64,000 nt of DNA from Deltaproteobacteria bacterium (GCA_021813685.1 JAKAJS010000083.1:1-64000), one strand, 5' to 3'. Numbered from the stretch's first letter, positions 25,585-35,510 are shown. Made by a program: numbers and translations. Notes: generated by a model not told the origin, from the letters alone.

Positions 25585-26130
25585 ATGGAATTTTTTTCAG
25601 TTTACGACCAATATTATGGCAGGGTCAGGAGTTTCATTCTTGCCTCAGTTCGGGACCAGTGGACGGCGGATGATCTTGCTCAGGAAACTTTTATCCGAGT
25701 GGACCAGAACCTTAACTCGCTAAAAGACCCTTCCAAACTGGCCTCGTGGGTCTTTCGCATTGCACACAACCTTTGCCAGGATTACTTCCGAAGCATGAAG
25801 AGAACTTTGTCAAAGGAATGCGCTTTAGACGAAGCAACGGACCTGTTCAAAGAGGCAAGCGTCCAGAAAAGGCTCGAGCAAAGCGAAATGAGTTCGTGTG
25901 TTCAGGATGAGATCAGACTCCTTCCCGAATCCCTTCGAAGTGTAATAACACTGTTTGATGTGGCAGAACTCAGTCAGCGAGAAATTGCAGAGACTCTGGG
26001 CATTACGGTCGAAAACGTAAAGGTGAGGCTTCACCGTGCCCGAAAGGAGCTGAAAGTGCTGCTCGATAAGAAATGCGACTTCGAAGTCGATGAAAGAAAC
26101 GTGCTCGTCTGTGTGCCTCGGCAGCTGTAA
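25585..26130 (+). CDS. ECF-type RNA polymerase sigma factor
   Basis: The 181-residue product has region 2 (FFSVYDQYYGRVRSFILASV, DDLAQETFIRVDQNL, ASWVFRIAHNLCQDYFRS) and region 4 (LPESLRSVITLFDVAELSQREIAETLGITVENVKVRLHRARKELKVLL). The C-terminus is extended and has two cysteines (KKCDFEVDERNVLVCV), a feature of some ECF factors with a small zinc-binding tail. No anti-sigma gene is adjacent. Two candidate promoters of the same type suggest that it controls itself and the next small genes. Confidence 0.92.
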   Translation: MEFFSVYDQYYGRVRSFILASVRDQWTADDLAQETFIRVDQNLNSLKDPSKLASWVFRIAHNLCQDYFRSMKRTLSKECALDEATDLFKEASVQKRLEQSEMSSCVQDEIRLLPESLRSVITLFDVAELSQREIAETLGITVENVKVRLHRARKELKVLLDKKCDFEVDERNVLVCVPRQL

Positions 26131-26209
26131 GGCTGAAAGATTCAGATATCTCCCTCAAAACATCCGCCGTTTAATCCGGAACCAGGTTTTCAAATCTCCC
26201 TCCAAAGTT

Positions 26210-26236
26210 TGTAACCTTTCTCCTCTTCTTTGCGTC
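26210..26236 (+). promoter_or_regulatory. candidate ECF-sigma promoter of the small-protein genes
   Basis: TGTAAC (26210-26215), 17 bp, CGTC (26233-26236). It matches the element ahead of the ECF gene in hexamer, extra C and spacing. The first small gene starts at 26301. Confidence 0.6.
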
Positions 26237-26300
26237 TCCATGGCAAATGAGCAGCCCCAACAGACGGGGCAAAATCTCGAAGCGGAAGGAGATGATTTCC

Positions 26301-26504
26301 ATGGCGAATCAAAATTCCGAGAAAAACGAAACGCGTTCCTGCTGTTTTGGCGGAATGCAGGAGATGATGCGGCGTATGAGGTCGGAAAGTGGCGGCCTCC
26401 GGTGCCCCCTTGGCGAAAGAATGACCGAGATGATGGAAGGTTGTTGCGGATTTCGGACTCAAAAGGATGATTCGAAAAAGGAGGAGCAGGGCGCCCCGAG
26501 ATAA
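26301..26504 (+). CDS. small cysteine- and methionine-rich protein
   Basis: The 67-residue product (MANQNSEKNETRSCCFGGMQ at the start) contains CC, a single C in GLRCPLG and CCGF, with eight methionines, as in FGGMQEMMRRM and MTEMMEGCCG. The pattern suggests soft-metal or Fe binding. ATG 26301 is chosen because GAAGGAG lies 9 bp upstream. It is the first gene after the candidate ECF promoter at 26210. I do not recognise the family. Confidence 0.65.
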   Translation: MANQNSEKNETRSCCFGGMQEMMRRMRSESGGLRCPLGERMTEMMEGCCGFRTQKDDSKKEEQGAPR

Positions 26505-26639
26505 CCGATGCCGGTCTGAACCGGGGACTCAACGAGATGCACTCGTCACAGACGAAGCACTCAAATCTGAGAACCGGTTCAGACCTTGCCGACCAGAACA
26601 GACGGGGATGAATCCGGTTTACAGGACAGGAGGAATGCC

Positions 26640-26840
26640 ATGATTGGCTGCATACCATTCTGGTTTGGGTTTGGATGGTGGTGGATATTCCCAATTTTAA
26701 TGATAGCTCTCTGCTTTTTCATGATGCGAGGGTGCATGCGCAGAATGCTTCATGACACATCCACCGCCCGCAGAACTGACATTCGGCCCCGGGCTTCCCG
26801 GGATGATCGCTTCGATATTGATGAGCGCAGGACCGTATAG
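26640..26840 (+). CDS. small membrane protein
   Basis: The 66-residue product begins MIGCIPFWFGFGWWWIFPIL and forms one transmembrane helix (about 5-30), followed by CMRRMLHDTSTARR and a charged cytoplasmic tail. ACAGGAGG precedes ATG 26640 by a good distance. It lies 135 bp after the cysteine-rich protein and may share its ECF promoter. Function is unknown; small Trp/Met-rich membrane proteins of this size are common in stress operons. Confidence 0.6.
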   Translation: MIGCIPFWFGFGWWWIFPILMIALCFFMMRGCMRRMLHDTSTARRTDIRPRASRDDRFDIDERRTV

Positions 26841-27133
26841 AAGGAGAACGACCAACGCAAAACAATCCGGATCCGGTTAGCAGAGAAGGGTTCTTGACGG
26901 GTGCGGGATGGGAGATGATACCAAGCACGCCATCCCTCGACGTGTTCCCGGGTGGACACTAAACTAAACCCCTGAGCGTCTTCCCGCAAGGTTTACGCGT
27001 CGAAAAGGCTGGGCCGAGTCGAAAAAAATGTCTTGAGGAATCTCGAAAAGTTGCCGTGTTTATAACACCACTGTTTGCTTACCAAAACGACAGTTCCGGT
27101 GCAATATCTAAAACTGACAATCGCTCGGAGTAG

Positions 27134-30100
27134 ATGCCCAGGGGGGAGCGGCACGTGAAAAATCCAGGCTCGGGATTCAGGTCATCCGATATGGTTTCGA
27201 CCTCTCAGCAAATTGCGAGCGTCTATTTCGCCGCGGGACTCCTGTGGGTCCTGCTCTCGGACAAAATAACGGGGGTTTTCCTACATAGCCGGATCCTGCT
27301 GACTGATGTTTACATGGTCAACGGGTTCGTCTTCGTTTCCGTCTCGGCCGTGCTTATCTATTTTCTGCTCAAACGGCGGGCGCTGCAAATTGCTGGTTTT
27401 CAGGAAGAAACGCGGCTAACGAATTGTAACTATCAAGAGATAGAGGAGCGGCTGCGCCTCTTTATCGAGCATGCACCCGTTTCTTTGGCGATTCTCGATC
27501 GCGACATGCGCTACGTGAGTGTCAGCCGCCGATGGAACAGGGACTATAAACTGGGGGAGCGCGATGTAATCGGACTCTCTCACTATGAGGTATTTCCCGA
27601 TATTTCCGAAAAGTGGAAGGAAATTTACCGCCGGGCGCTTGCGGGCGAGGAGTTGGATTCGCAGACCGGCCATTTTGAGGGAGTAGAAGGGCCTGAGCAG
27701 TGGCTGAACTGGGAAGTGCGGCCATGGTATGGGGCCAACGGAGACATCCGGGGCATAGTGATCTTCACCGAGGATATCACCGAACAAAAACTGTCGAAGT
27801 CCGCTCTGGGTATAACGCTGAAAAAGCTCCGCCACCTGAACGATGTTTTGAGAGCGATTCGCGAGGTTTCTGCTCTGTTGAACCGGGAGTGCGATGAGCA
27901 GCGGCTTTTGAACGGAGTTTGTCAATGCCTCCTCGGTGCCCGCGGCTATGTGGCTGTTTGGATTGGCCGACCCGAGGAGCAATCGGGAGAGGTCAAGCCT
28001 ATCGCCTACGCCGGTCCCGGCGCGTGCTTTGTCTCGCAGGCGCCGATTCGCTGCGACGATGGTCCGCTGGGCCGGGGCCCCACCGGCACTGCATTGCGGG
28101 AGCGACGCCCGGTGGTGTTCGACGATGTGGCGAGCGATCCGCGTTTTGTGCCCTGGCGGGAACCGGTTGTAGCCGCCGGAGCGGCCTCCATTGCTTCTGT
28201 GCCGCTGCTGCACCGGGGACGGCTCTTTGGTGTCGTGACGGTAGAGGCCGACCGGGTTAATGCGTTCGGCCCCGAGGAAGTGGAGCTGCTAAGCGACCTG
28301 GCAGGGGATGTCGCCCGCACCCTCCAGGCGCTGGAGGACCAGGGGGAGTTGGTGGCGGCTCATTGCGCGCTGCGGGACTCCGAGGTAAAAATGAGAAGCA
28401 TCTTCCGCGCCGCCCCGACAGGCATCGGCCTCAGTTCCAATCGCATCATGCTGGAAGTAAACGAAAGGCTCTGCGAGATGGTGGGCTACCGGCGTGAGGA
28501 ACTGATCGGCAAAAGTACGAGAATGCTCTACCCTTCCGAAGAAGATTATGAGTATGTAGGCGGGGAAAAATACCGACAGATGAGGGAGAAGGGAACGTGG
28601 ACTGTCGAAACGCGCTTCCTGCGAAAAAGCGGAGATATCATCGATATCCTGATGAGTTCCAGTCCCTTCGATCCGACCGATCTCGCCTCCGGCGTAACGT
28701 TTACGGTCCTGGACATTACGCGGCAAAAACAGGATCAGGCCGAGTTGTTGAAGCTCTTTCGCCACAATAAGCTCATCCTCGATACGGCACAGGAGGGCAT
28801 CGTCGGTTTGGACACGGCCGGGAAGGTCACCTTCTCCAATCCTGCCGCTGCGGCGGTGTTCGGCTACTCTGTCGAAGAGTTGCTGGGACGAAATCTGCAC
28901 CAGCTTGTCCATCACACCAAACCCGGCGGAGAGCTTTACCCGGAGAGCGAATGCCCCATGATCCAGGCCCTGAGGACCGGGCAGGTATTCAGTGTGCGCG
29001 ATGAGATCCTTTACAGGAAAGACGGCGCCTGGTTTCATTCGGCCTACTCAACGAGTCCGATAGAAGAAAACGGCGCAATAACGGGCGCAGTCGTAACTCT
29101 GCGGGACATAACCGCACGCAGGCAGGCGGAGGAAAGACTCACCGAATCCGAGAAAAGGCATCGGGCGCTCTTTGAAAACATGGTTTCCGGTTTTGTGCTT
29201 TTTGAGGTCGTACAGGACGAGCGAGGCGTTCCGGTCGATCTCATCATCCTCACGGCCAATAAGGGCTTTGAGGCGATCTCCGGGTTGAAGGTTTCCGGTG
29301 TCGCCGGCAAACGATTGACACACGTGTTGCCGGGTATCGAAAAAGATGGAGCCGATTGGATCGGTGTTTACGGGAAAGTGGCGTTGACCGGTGAGCCACA
29401 ACAGTTTGAGAAAGGGTCGGAGTTGCTTGGGGTTTGTCTTTCCGTTACAGCCTACCGGGCAGGGCCGGGGCAATGCTGCGTTACCTTCCAGGACATCACC
29501 GAGCGCAAGCGTTCCGAAGAAGAACGGGCACGTGTTGAGGCTCAGCTGCGCCAGGCCCAGAAGATGGAAGCCCTGGGCACGCTCGCTGGGGGCGTAGCCC
29601 ATGATTTCAACAATATTCTTAATATCATCATGGGCTATACGGAACTTTCCAAAATGGAGATCGGGGATGGGAGCCTGGTAGCCCAAAACCTCGAGGAAGT
29701 GTTTGCCGCGAGCACGAGGGCCAAGGAGTTGGTGCAGCAAATTCTCGCTTTCAGCCGCCGGTCGGAAAACCGGAAATTATCCCTGCAACCGGGCATAGTC
29801 GTAAAAGAGGCCATGAAAATGCTACGGCCCTCCCTGCCGTCGACCATTGAAATCCAAACGGAAGTGCTCGGCAGATCCCTCGTGCTTGCCGACCCCACTC
29901 AACTGCACCAGGTGCTGATGAATCTGTGCACCAACGCCGCGCACGCGATGCGGGATAAAGGCGGGGTGCTGGAGGTGAGGCTGGAGGATAGAGTGCTGGG
30001 AGATGATGAGGCGCGGCATTACGACGGCCTGCAGCCGGGCGGATATGTGGAACTGAGAGTCAGGGACACCGGAGCAGGCATCGAACCGGGCATCATCGAT

Positions 30101-30721
30101 TCGATTTTCGACCCCTTTTTCACGACCAAAAAACAGGGGGAGGGAACCGGGCTCGGCCTGTCTGTCGTTCACGGAATCGTAAAAAGCCACGGGGGAGCCA
30201 TTAGCGTTCAGAGCACTCTTGGAGAGGGGACTGCGTTTACCGTACTCATTCCCGCCCTTCCGGAAAACCACCCGCACGAAGAAAAAGCGACTTCCCACCA
30301 TCTTCCCCGGGGCCATGAACGTATCCTCGTGGTCGACGATGAACCCGTGCTGGTGAAGATGGTAGGAAGGCTGCTCTCAAACCTCGGCTACGAAGTGGTT
30401 ACCCGCACGGGCGGAATGGAAGCCCTGGAAATCTTGAGGCAGCGGTCCGACGCAAAACCGTTCGACCTGGTGATTACCGATATGACTATGCCCCATCTTA
30501 CCGGCGAGAACCTTGTTCGTGAGCTTTCCAACTCCGGGGTTGCCGTTCCGGTAATCCTCATGACCGGCTTCAGCGAAAAAATCGATGTCGAAAAGGCAAA
30601 AACCCTGGGGATTGAGGGGTTTCTCATGAAGCCGATTGTCTCCAAAGATATCGCCGAGACGATCCGAAAGGTTCTCGACCGGCAGATACTCCGAGATGGA
30701 AACCTTGAAGTGCTCGGGTGA
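27134..30721 (+). CDS. membrane-bound multi-PAS/GAF hybrid histidine kinase
   Basis: The 1195-residue protein has two transmembrane helices (about 27-80), a PAS domain (98-215), a GAF domain (245-390), three PAS-like domains (about 410-525, 530-660, 670-785), a HisKA domain with [15 protein letters not shown], a HATPase domain ([28 protein letters not shown]) and a C-terminal receiver (VVDDEPV, phosphoacceptor in ITDMTMP). It senses several cytoplasmic inputs and may pass phosphate from its own receiver to an unlinked regulator. GTG 27155, with GGGGGAG upstream, is an alternative start. No cognate output gene is adjacent. Confidence 0.88.
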   Translation: MPRGERHVKNPGSGFRSSDMVSTSQQIASVYFAAGLLWVLLSDKITGVFLHSRILLTDVYMVNGFVFVSVSAVLIYFLLKRRALQIAGFQEETRLTNCNYQEIEERLRLFIEHAPVSLAILDRDMRYVSVSRRWNRDYKLGERDVIGLSHYEVFPDISEKWKEIYRRALAGEELDSQTGHFEGVEGPEQWLNWEVRPWYGANGDIRGIVIFTEDITEQKLSKSALGITLKKLRHLNDVLRAIREVSALLNRECDEQRLLNGVCQCLLGARGYVAVWIGRPEEQSGEVKPIAYAGPGACFVSQAPIRCDDGPLGRGPTGTALRERRPVVFDDVASDPRFVPWREPVVAAGAASIASVPLLHRGRLFGVVTVEADRVNAFGPEEVELLSDLAGDVARTLQALEDQGELVAAHCALRDSEVKMRSIFRAAPTGIGLSSNRIMLEVNERLCEMVGYRREELIGKSTRMLYPSEEDYEYVGGEKYRQMREKGTWTVETRFLRKSGDIIDILMSSSPFDPTDLASGVTFTVLDITRQKQDQAELLKLFRHNKLILDTAQEGIVGLDTAGKVTFSNPAAAAVFGYSVEELLGRNLHQLVHHTKPGGELYPESECPMIQALRTGQVFSVRDEILYRKDGAWFHSAYSTSPIEENGAITGAVVTLRDITARRQAEERLTESEKRHRALFENMVSGFVLFEVVQDERGVPVDLIILTANKGFEAISGLKVSGVAGKRLTHVLPGIEKDGADWIGVYGKVALTGEPQQFEKGSELLGVCLSVTAYRAGPGQCCVTFQDITERKRSEEERARVEAQLRQAQKMEALGTLAGGVAHDFNNILNIIMGYTELSKMEIGDGSLVAQNLEEVFAASTRAKELVQQILAFSRRSENRKLSLQPGIVVKEAMKMLRPSLPSTIEIQTEVLGRSLVLADPTQLHQVLMNLCTNAAHAMRDKGGVLEVRLEDRVLGDDEARHYDGLQPGGYVELRVRDTGAGIEPGIIDSIFDPFFTTKKQGEGTGLGLSVVHGIVKSHGGAISVQSTLGEGTAFTVLIPALPENHPHEEKATSHHLPRGHERILVVDDEPVLVKMVGRLLSNLGYEVVTRTGGMEALEILRQRSDAKPFDLVITDMTMPHLTGENLVRELSNSGVAVPVILMTGFSEKIDVEKAKTLGIEGFLMKPIVSKDIAETIRKVLDRQILRDGNLEVLG

Positions 30722-30857
30722 ACCGGGCGCCGGTCCATTTCTAGTAAACCGACGCCTAATGCTCTCCGTTGCATTGAGATAGACTCCGACTTACCTTTGA
30801 TCATATTTGCTCTGTTTGATGCTCCCCCATTTCCCGATCATACAAAAAGGAGTCAAT

Positions 30858-31580
30858 ATGAAGCTGAGTCAAAAACTTGCGGCTGAGTTTATCGGAACTT
30901 TCTGGCTTGTCTTCGGTGGATGCGGGAGCGCGGTCCTTGCGGCCGCCTTCCCCAAACTCGGCATCGGCTTTCTCGGAGTGGCACTGGCCTTCGGCCTTAC
31001 GCTCCTCACCATGGCCTATACAATCGGACATATCTCGGGTTGCCACATCAATCCGGCCGTTTCCATCGGTTTATGGGCCGGGAAGCGCTTTCCCGCCTCA
31101 GACCTGTTGCCCTATATCATCGCCCAGGTGGCAGGGGCTATTCTGGCCTCCTCGGTCCTCTACGTGATCGCCAGCGGAGTACCGACTTTTCAACTGAGCA
31201 ACGGGTTTGCGACAAACGGCTACGGAGCCCATTCGCCGGGAGGATATCCTCTTTTGTCCTGCTTTGTCTCCGAGTTTGTTCTGACGTTCATGTTTCTCAT
31301 CATCATCATGGGCTCGACCCACGGAAATGCGCCCAAAGGGTTCGCCCCCATCGCCATCGGCCTGGGGTTGACTCTTATCCACCTTATCGGGATCCCTGTG
31401 ACCAACCTTTCGGTCAACCCCGCCCGCAGCACGGGGCCGGCTCTTTATGTGGGAGGATGGGCGCTTCAGCAGCTCTGGCTGTTCTGGGTCGCCCCGATTC
31501 TGGGCGGAGCAGTGGGCGGGATCGTCTATAGAATTCTGGCACCCGAGGTTGCCGCCGAACCCGACGTTGTAGGCGGATAG
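30858..31580 (+). CDS. aqpZ: aquaporin (MIP family)
   Basis: The 240-residue protein has six hydrophobic segments and both NPA boxes: GCHINPAVS and LSVNPARS. The spacing and the arginine after the second NPA fit a water-selective AqpZ-type channel in the inner membrane. ATG 30858 follows AAAAAGGAG. It is transcribed alone, convergent with murB. Confidence 0.92.
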   Translation: MKLSQKLAAEFIGTFWLVFGGCGSAVLAAAFPKLGIGFLGVALAFGLTLLTMAYTIGHISGCHINPAVSIGLWAGKRFPASDLLPYIIAQVAGAILASSVLYVIASGVPTFQLSNGFATNGYGAHSPGGYPLLSCFVSEFVLTFMFLIIIMGSTHGNAPKGFAPIAIGLGLTLIHLIGIPVTNLSVNPARSTGPALYVGGWALQQLWLFWVAPILGGAVGGIVYRILAPEVAAEPDVVGG

Positions 31581-31612
31581 CCCCCTCTGCGGGAGAGATC
31601 GGAAGGGAGAGG

Positions 31613-32698
31613 TCACCGCCTGCCAGACGCCAGGCACGAAGGGGGGAAACCGATCAGGCGTACCTCCGGTTCGAGAACAACGCCGAATTTTTCTCTTACC
31701 GCTCCCTGCACCTCTTCTGCAAAATCAACTATTTCCAGTGCAGTGGCTCCGCTGTGGGCGATAAGGATGAGCGCATGCTTCGGGGACAGGCCCACGTTGC
31801 CTTTCCGGTAGCCTGGGGAGAAGCCGGCGTTTTGTATGAGAGCTGCTGCGGCAACCTTCACCTCGCCGGTATCCAGCGGCCAGGATGAGCAGGTGCAAAC
31901 TCCCGCTTTTTTAACACCTTGCTCTGCCTCTTCGAAGCGCTCCGCGGATAAAACGGGGTTTTTAAAAAAGGAGCCGGCGCATCGGAAGTATTCGTGATCC
32001 CTGCGCATCAGGAGCCCTTTGGCCGCCCTGATGTCCATGACTCTATCCCGCACTTGTCGAATGGTCAAATCCGGGGCCCCCCCGAGTTGTCCTGTCAGGG
32101 TGCCCCGGACAATGGCGGGTTTTCCGTGCCTTTTCAGCCTGAATGTCACGCCGGTTATCATGTACTTGCCTTCGGCAGTGGAATTGAAGATGCTCGTGCG
32201 GTATCCGAAGCGGCAGTCTTCGTTTTCGAGAAGAACCGCTTTCCCTGTTTTGATCTCCAGTGCCCTGATTGCGGCGATTGTTTCAGAAACCTCCTGGCCG
32301 TAAGCCCCGACATTTTGCACCGGACACGCCCCGACGGCGCCCGGAATGCCTGAAAGGCATTCTATTCCCTGCAGGTCTTCTGAGACGCACCAGTCCACGA
32401 ATTCCTGCCAGGATTCGCCTGAGCATGCATGGATAAGGCAGTAGGCGCCTTCCGGTCGGGATGTGATGCCCCTTATGCCGTTTTTAATGACGAGACCGGG
32501 GAAACCCTCGTCGTTTATGAGCACATTGCTCCCGCCGCCCAAAATGAGAACGGGGCAGCCACGCTTTTCGGCAAACTCCAGGGCTTCCAGCGCGTGGGCT
32601 TCCGAGTCGGCCGACACAAAATATTTCGCCGGCCCTCCTACCCCAAACGTAGTGAGCGGCCCCATCGGAAAATTCTCTTCGACCTTAAACGACCTCAT
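31613..32698 (-). CDS. murB: UDP-N-acetylenolpyruvoylglucosamine reductase
   Basis: The 361-residue flavoprotein makes UDP-N-acetylmuramate in peptidoglycan synthesis. Seen: the N-terminal PLTTFGVGGPAKYFV, FAD-binding LILGGGSNVLI, GIECLSGIPGAVGACPVQNVGAYGQE, FGYRTSIFN, and CAGSFFKNPV (catalytic Ser region). The length and the tyrosine in FGYRTSIF fit the E. coli-like type I MurB. It is a lone housekeeping gene at the edge of the accessory island, with no other cell-wall gene beside it. Confidence 0.93.
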   Translation of the reverse strand: MRSFKVEENFPMGPLTTFGVGGPAKYFVSADSEAHALEALEFAEKRGCPVLILGGGSNVLINDEGFPGLVIKNGIRGITSRPEGAYCLIHACSGESWQEFVDWCVSEDLQGIECLSGIPGAVGACPVQNVGAYGQEVSETIAAIRALEIKTGKAVLLENEDCRFGYRTSIFNSTAEGKYMITGVTFRLKRHGKPAIVRGTLTGQLGGAPDLTIRQVRDRVMDIRAAKGLLMRRDHEYFRCAGSFFKNPVLSAERFEEAEQGVKKAGVCTCSSWPLDTGEVKVAAAALIQNAGFSPGYRKGNVGLSPKHALILIAHSGATALEIVDFAEEVQGAVREKFGVVLEPEVRLIGFPPSCLASGRR

Positions 32699-33016
32699 CT
32701 CTTAGAACTCGACCGGAGGAATCGATAATGTTCCTGTCGCATTGAATTCCCTTTCTTTCGTTGTGCCAAAGCCTTCGAGAAACCTCTCCTGAGAAGTAAT
32801 CATCTACGCAACTTTTTTTTCGGGATCACGGCTTCCTTACAGAAAGCTCGGCGTTGTAAAGATAATAGCCTCCATCACGGGATTGCACAAGCAGTCCTGT
32901 GCTTTAGCGCCTCCCGGCCGGGAATCCTTTCAATTCACAGATCATTCTGGCATGTGGTTCGGGACCAAGCGGGAGGGAGCGGGTGAGTCTTCAACCAGTC
33001 GGCGTTCTTTCCGAAA
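32699..33016. other. intergenic region at the island edge, no gene seen
   Basis: No supported frame, RNA or clear promoter is visible. The part next to 33016 holds the decayed 3' portion of the hicA remnant (for example the reading LVPNHMPE on the minus strand near 32955). A T-run of nine bases lies at about 32813-32821. Confidence 0.4.
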
Positions 33017-33133
33017 TTACGGGCGCTCGAACCAGATCCCATGGCTTCCTGCGGCCTGCCGATCAAAAGCGCACCCGAAGGCTCTAAGCTTTCTCGCTAT
33101 GTCTTTGTATCGGAATCCGGCAAGCCGTCCCAT
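33017..33133 (-). pseudogene. HicA-type toxin remnant with premature stop
   Basis: ATG 33133 lies two bases after the hicB stop (TGAAGATG). It reads MGRLAGFRYKDIARKLRAFG and on through CAFDRQAAGSHGIWFERP, then TAA at 33017-33019. This is the first half of a HicA mRNA interferase, including the GSH catalytic-histidine segment. Beyond the stop only scraps such as VPNH remain. The toxin is therefore probably inactive. Confidence 0.65.
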
Positions 33134-33135
33134 CT

Positions 33136-33366
33136 TCAAGAATTCACGATGAGGCGATAATCGAAGGAATCGCCTACACTCGACAACTCGGGATCGCCGG
33201 AACGCTCCCTATGGGCCTCAATAAGCTTTCCAGCCACATCTCGTGCCATTTCCAAAGTCTCAGTGGCCGTACGGCCTTGGGCATCGAGCCCCGGCACCTC
33301 CCGGGATGTGGCGAGATCCACTCCCTCAGGGAGTTTCTCGATGTGGCTTTTGATTATTCGTTCCAT
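33136..33366 (-). CDS. hicB: HicB-like antitoxin (orphaned)
   Basis: The product of about 76 residues (MERIIKSHIEKLPEGVDLAT, REVPGLDAQGRTATETLEMARDVAGKLIEAHRER) has the short HicB-type partial RNase-H-like fold that mimics RNA and binds HicA. It lacks a clear C-terminal DNA-binding domain. ATG 33366 with GGGGA upstream is preferred over 33381. Its toxin gene directly downstream is broken, leaving it without a functional partner in cis. Confidence 0.65.
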   Translation of the reverse strand: MERIIKSHIEKLPEGVDLATSREVPGLDAQGRTATETLEMARDVAGKLIEAHRERSGDPELSSVGDSFDYRLIVNS

Positions 33367-33461
33367 GACGTTCGTCCCCATGGTGAAAGAGAACGCCGAA
33401 TTTTATTCGGCCGGTGGAATTTGTGCCGCTTGCTGGCCACACCCACCCCAAGGGATACTAC

Positions 33462-33545
33462 GTGACTGAGACCACCGGGGATGCCACGGGCGCCCGTTTC
33501 TACACTCAACCCCCGGGGAATACCATGCGATCTGGGACAATGGGG
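33462..33545 (+). repeat. dispersed repeat, copy A
   Basis: The segment runs from GTGACTGAGACCACCGGGG through GCGCCCGTTTCTACACTC to GGGACAATGG. Two more copies, at 33811-33904 and (inverted) 34519-34611, share the TGAGACCAC, CGCCCGTTTC-ACACT and GAC-ATGG blocks in order. They flank the intact HicBA pair. Confidence 0.55.
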
Positions 33546-33682
33546 GAGGGGGCAGGGTAATCAGTTGACCTCCGCTCAACAGAAAAACATCAAAAACAGG
33601 GGCAAAATCACGATAGTGAGTTAATGATTCCGAGTACTTAGCGATGGCACCTTTTTGTAAATACCAATAATGCCGGGTAGTT

Positions 33683-33796
33683 CATTTAGTCAGACCCCGG
33701 ATGCCCAGCCGGATGCCCAGCCGGATGCCGGATGCCCACATTTAGTCAGACCCCGCATGCCCGGATGCCGGGGGGCGGATGCCGGGACCGGATGCG
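33683..33796. repeat. GGATGCC-rich direct repeats
   Basis: CATTTAGTCAGACCCCG occurs at 33683-33699 and again at 33738-33754. Each is followed by runs of GGATGCC/GGATGCCCAGCC units, about eight in total. No frame is supported. Confidence 0.6.
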
Positions 33797-33810
33797 TGGA
33801 AATCGTTGTG

Positions 33811-33904
33811 ATGGTTGAGACCACCGGGATGCCACGGACGCCCGTTTCCACACTGCATCTCCTGAGGGATACCCAGTGGATCGAGACCATGGAGGATCCC
33901 TCAG
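33811..33904 (+). repeat. dispersed repeat, copy B
   Basis: It matches copy A at 33462 with about 80 percent identity by eye: GAGACCACCGGGATGCCACG, CGCCCGTTTCCACACTG, GGGATACCCAGTGGATC, GAGACCATGGA. Confidence 0.55.
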
Positions 33905-34007
33905 CCAAATTGTGAAATCGGATTTTGACAAGATCAGTCTTTTAGCTATATTGGAATTAACAGTGGTAAAATATGACCAAACAACCAAGCGGAGCCGGAG
34001 AGAGCGC

Positions 34008-34232
34008 ATGGAGATCAAACTGACTGCCGTCTTTCGGAAAGTAACGGAAGGCTACATAGGGTTTGTGGAAGAATTACCGGGGGCCAACACACAGGGAGCT
34101 ACACTCGAGGAAACACGAGAAAACTTGCGAGAGGCCATCCAATTGATGCTAGAAGCCAATCGCCTGCTTTCGGAGGAATCTCTTTCCGGGCAAGAGGTCA
34201 TTCGCGAACTGTTGGTGAACTGCGCGGCATGA
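34008..34232 (+). CDS. hicB: HicB-family antitoxin
   Basis: The 74-residue product (MEIKLTAVFRKVTEGYIGFV, EELPGANTQGATLEETRENLREAIQLMLEANRLLSEE) is a short HicB antitoxin. ATG 34008 is chosen because GGAGAGAG precedes it and the family begins here; a longer frame from 33876 would run through repeat sequence. Its stop overlaps the hicA start (ATGA), as usual when antitoxin precedes toxin. Confidence 0.85.
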   Translation: MEIKLTAVFRKVTEGYIGFVEELPGANTQGATLEETRENLREAIQLMLEANRLLSEESLSGQEVIRELLVNCAA

Positions 34233-34414
34233 AACGCCGTGACCTAATTCGACTCTTGGAAACTCACGGCTGCAGATTGCTGCGTGAAGGCAGCAATCAT
34301 TCTGTGTATTTCAATCCCGCAAAAAGCAAAATATCGACGGTGCCCAGGCACCGCGAAATCAATGAGGACCTTGCCCGAAAGATTTGCCGCGATCTGGACA
34401 TCCCGCCAACTTGA
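34229..34414 (+). CDS. hicA: HicA-family mRNA interferase toxin
   Basis: The 61-residue product (MKRRDLIRLLETHGCRLLRE, GSNHSVYFNPAKSKISTVPRHREINEDLARKICRDLDI) is a full-length HicA with the double-stranded-RNA-binding-like fold and the catalytic histidine in GSNHSVY. It cleaves mRNA when not bound by HicB. It overlaps hicB by four bases. Unlike the pair at 33.1 kb, this one appears intact. Confidence 0.87.
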   Translation: MKRRDLIRLLETHGCRLLREGSNHSVYFNPAKSKISTVPRHREINEDLARKICRDLDIPPT

Positions 34415-34518
34415 AGCCAATAATTTGAAACCCCAGCCTGACACCCCCTCGTTGATCGCAAGTCAGGGAGTAGGCCTCAGATAAATCCATGTGCTTCATG
34501 AATTTCAGCCTGCCCCGC

Positions 34519-34611
34519 CTGAGGCATCCCACATGGTCCCGATCACAGAGGATGCCCTGGGGGTCGAGTGTGGAAACGGGCGCCTGCGCAATCCTACGTG
34601 GTCTCAGTCAT
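34519..34611 (-). repeat. dispersed repeat, copy C (inverted)
   Basis: Its reverse complement matches copies A and B, with CTGAGACCAC, GGCGCCCGTTTCCACACTCG and GGGACCATGTGGGATGCCTCAG. It ends 19 bp before the P1-peptidase remnant. Confidence 0.55.
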
Positions 34612-34629
34612 GGAGCATCTCTCGGAGGT

Positions 34630-35023
34630 CGGGATGGAGTGCGCCTTTCACACGCCTCGCAGGATCGCCTGTTCCACGGCCAAGTACGGCCAGTGCACCG
34701 ACCGGGCTCACCTCGGCATTCCGGGCGGCTGTCTCCGGAGCCTAGGGCGAAAAGCGTGTCTCCATCATACTGAGTGTGGGCCGGATAGACGATTCTTGCC
34801 AGCCCGTCATGGGCCATTCGGACTACCGTGGTCAATTGCACCTTGTTTAAGGAGGCATTGGTCGCGGCGACCGTGTTTTGATTCGGGAAGCCCATCTGGA
34901 AACCGGTCCTTTTCCGGAGTGCGGGTATGGTATCGATCGGGTCGCTCTGCCCCGGCGACCTTGATACCCGTAGCCGGGTCGTATACTTCCCCGAATGCGT
35001 TTACGACTATCAACGGCCCCACG
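34630..35023 (-). pseudogene. decayed C-terminal fragment of a P1-family peptidase
   Basis: The stretch aligns with 46336-46746 of the intact peptidase gene, in the same orientation. Recognisable fragments are VVNAFGEVYDPATGIKVAGA, NQNTV-ATNASLNKVQLTTV-RMAHDGLAR and THTQYDGDTLFAL. Several indels break the frame and the N-terminal half is absent. With the intact copy it brackets the eCIS/radical-SAM part of the island. Confidence 0.8.
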
Positions 35024-35510
35024 GCTTCATCCGTTCGACGCTCCTCACGGAAGAACTTCGAAAATAGGGGTAAAATTGCTATTACGGCCGACAATGCCGA
35101 CGAACTTGACATTCAAGACAGTTGCTCAGGATCGGAGTTGCTTTTTAAGTTGGATCGAACCGGTAAATGACAGCCATGCGGGCGTCCTGTCGAAATCGCA
35201 GTCAAAACTCACAATTGTGAGTTCGAGTTCGACTGCCAATACGTATTGATGAGCGTCGTCCAAAATCAGGGGCGTATTGTCGAGCGACGGCAATGACCCG
35301 GGTCAAATCACCCGGTAAGATCCTGAAGACGTCAGCCCGCCACCGGTTCGCCTGATGCTGAAGCTCCACCGAGGTGTACTTCTTTTGCACATCCTCAAGC
35401 CCGCCTGCCCGGTGTTGACCTCCATTACGATTCCATTTTTAGAGCAATGAAGGCGAGGAGGGTATGGCATGACCTCTCCCCGGCCGACCCGTCCATCCTG
35501 CTCCGGGGCC
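35024..35510. other. degenerate intergenic sequence
   Basis: No supported gene is seen. The main feature is the long palindrome at 35198-35236. The stretch joins the peptidase fragment to the remains of the injection-system genes and reads as decayed sequence. Confidence 0.4.
35198..35236. repeat. long nested palindrome
   Basis: A perfect 18-bp palindrome AACTCACAATTGTGAGTT (35206-35223) sits inside outer arms GCAGTC (35198-35203) and GACTGC (35231-35236). The core resembles an operator for a LacI- or CRP-type protein. No intact gene lies immediately next to it. Confidence 0.6.
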
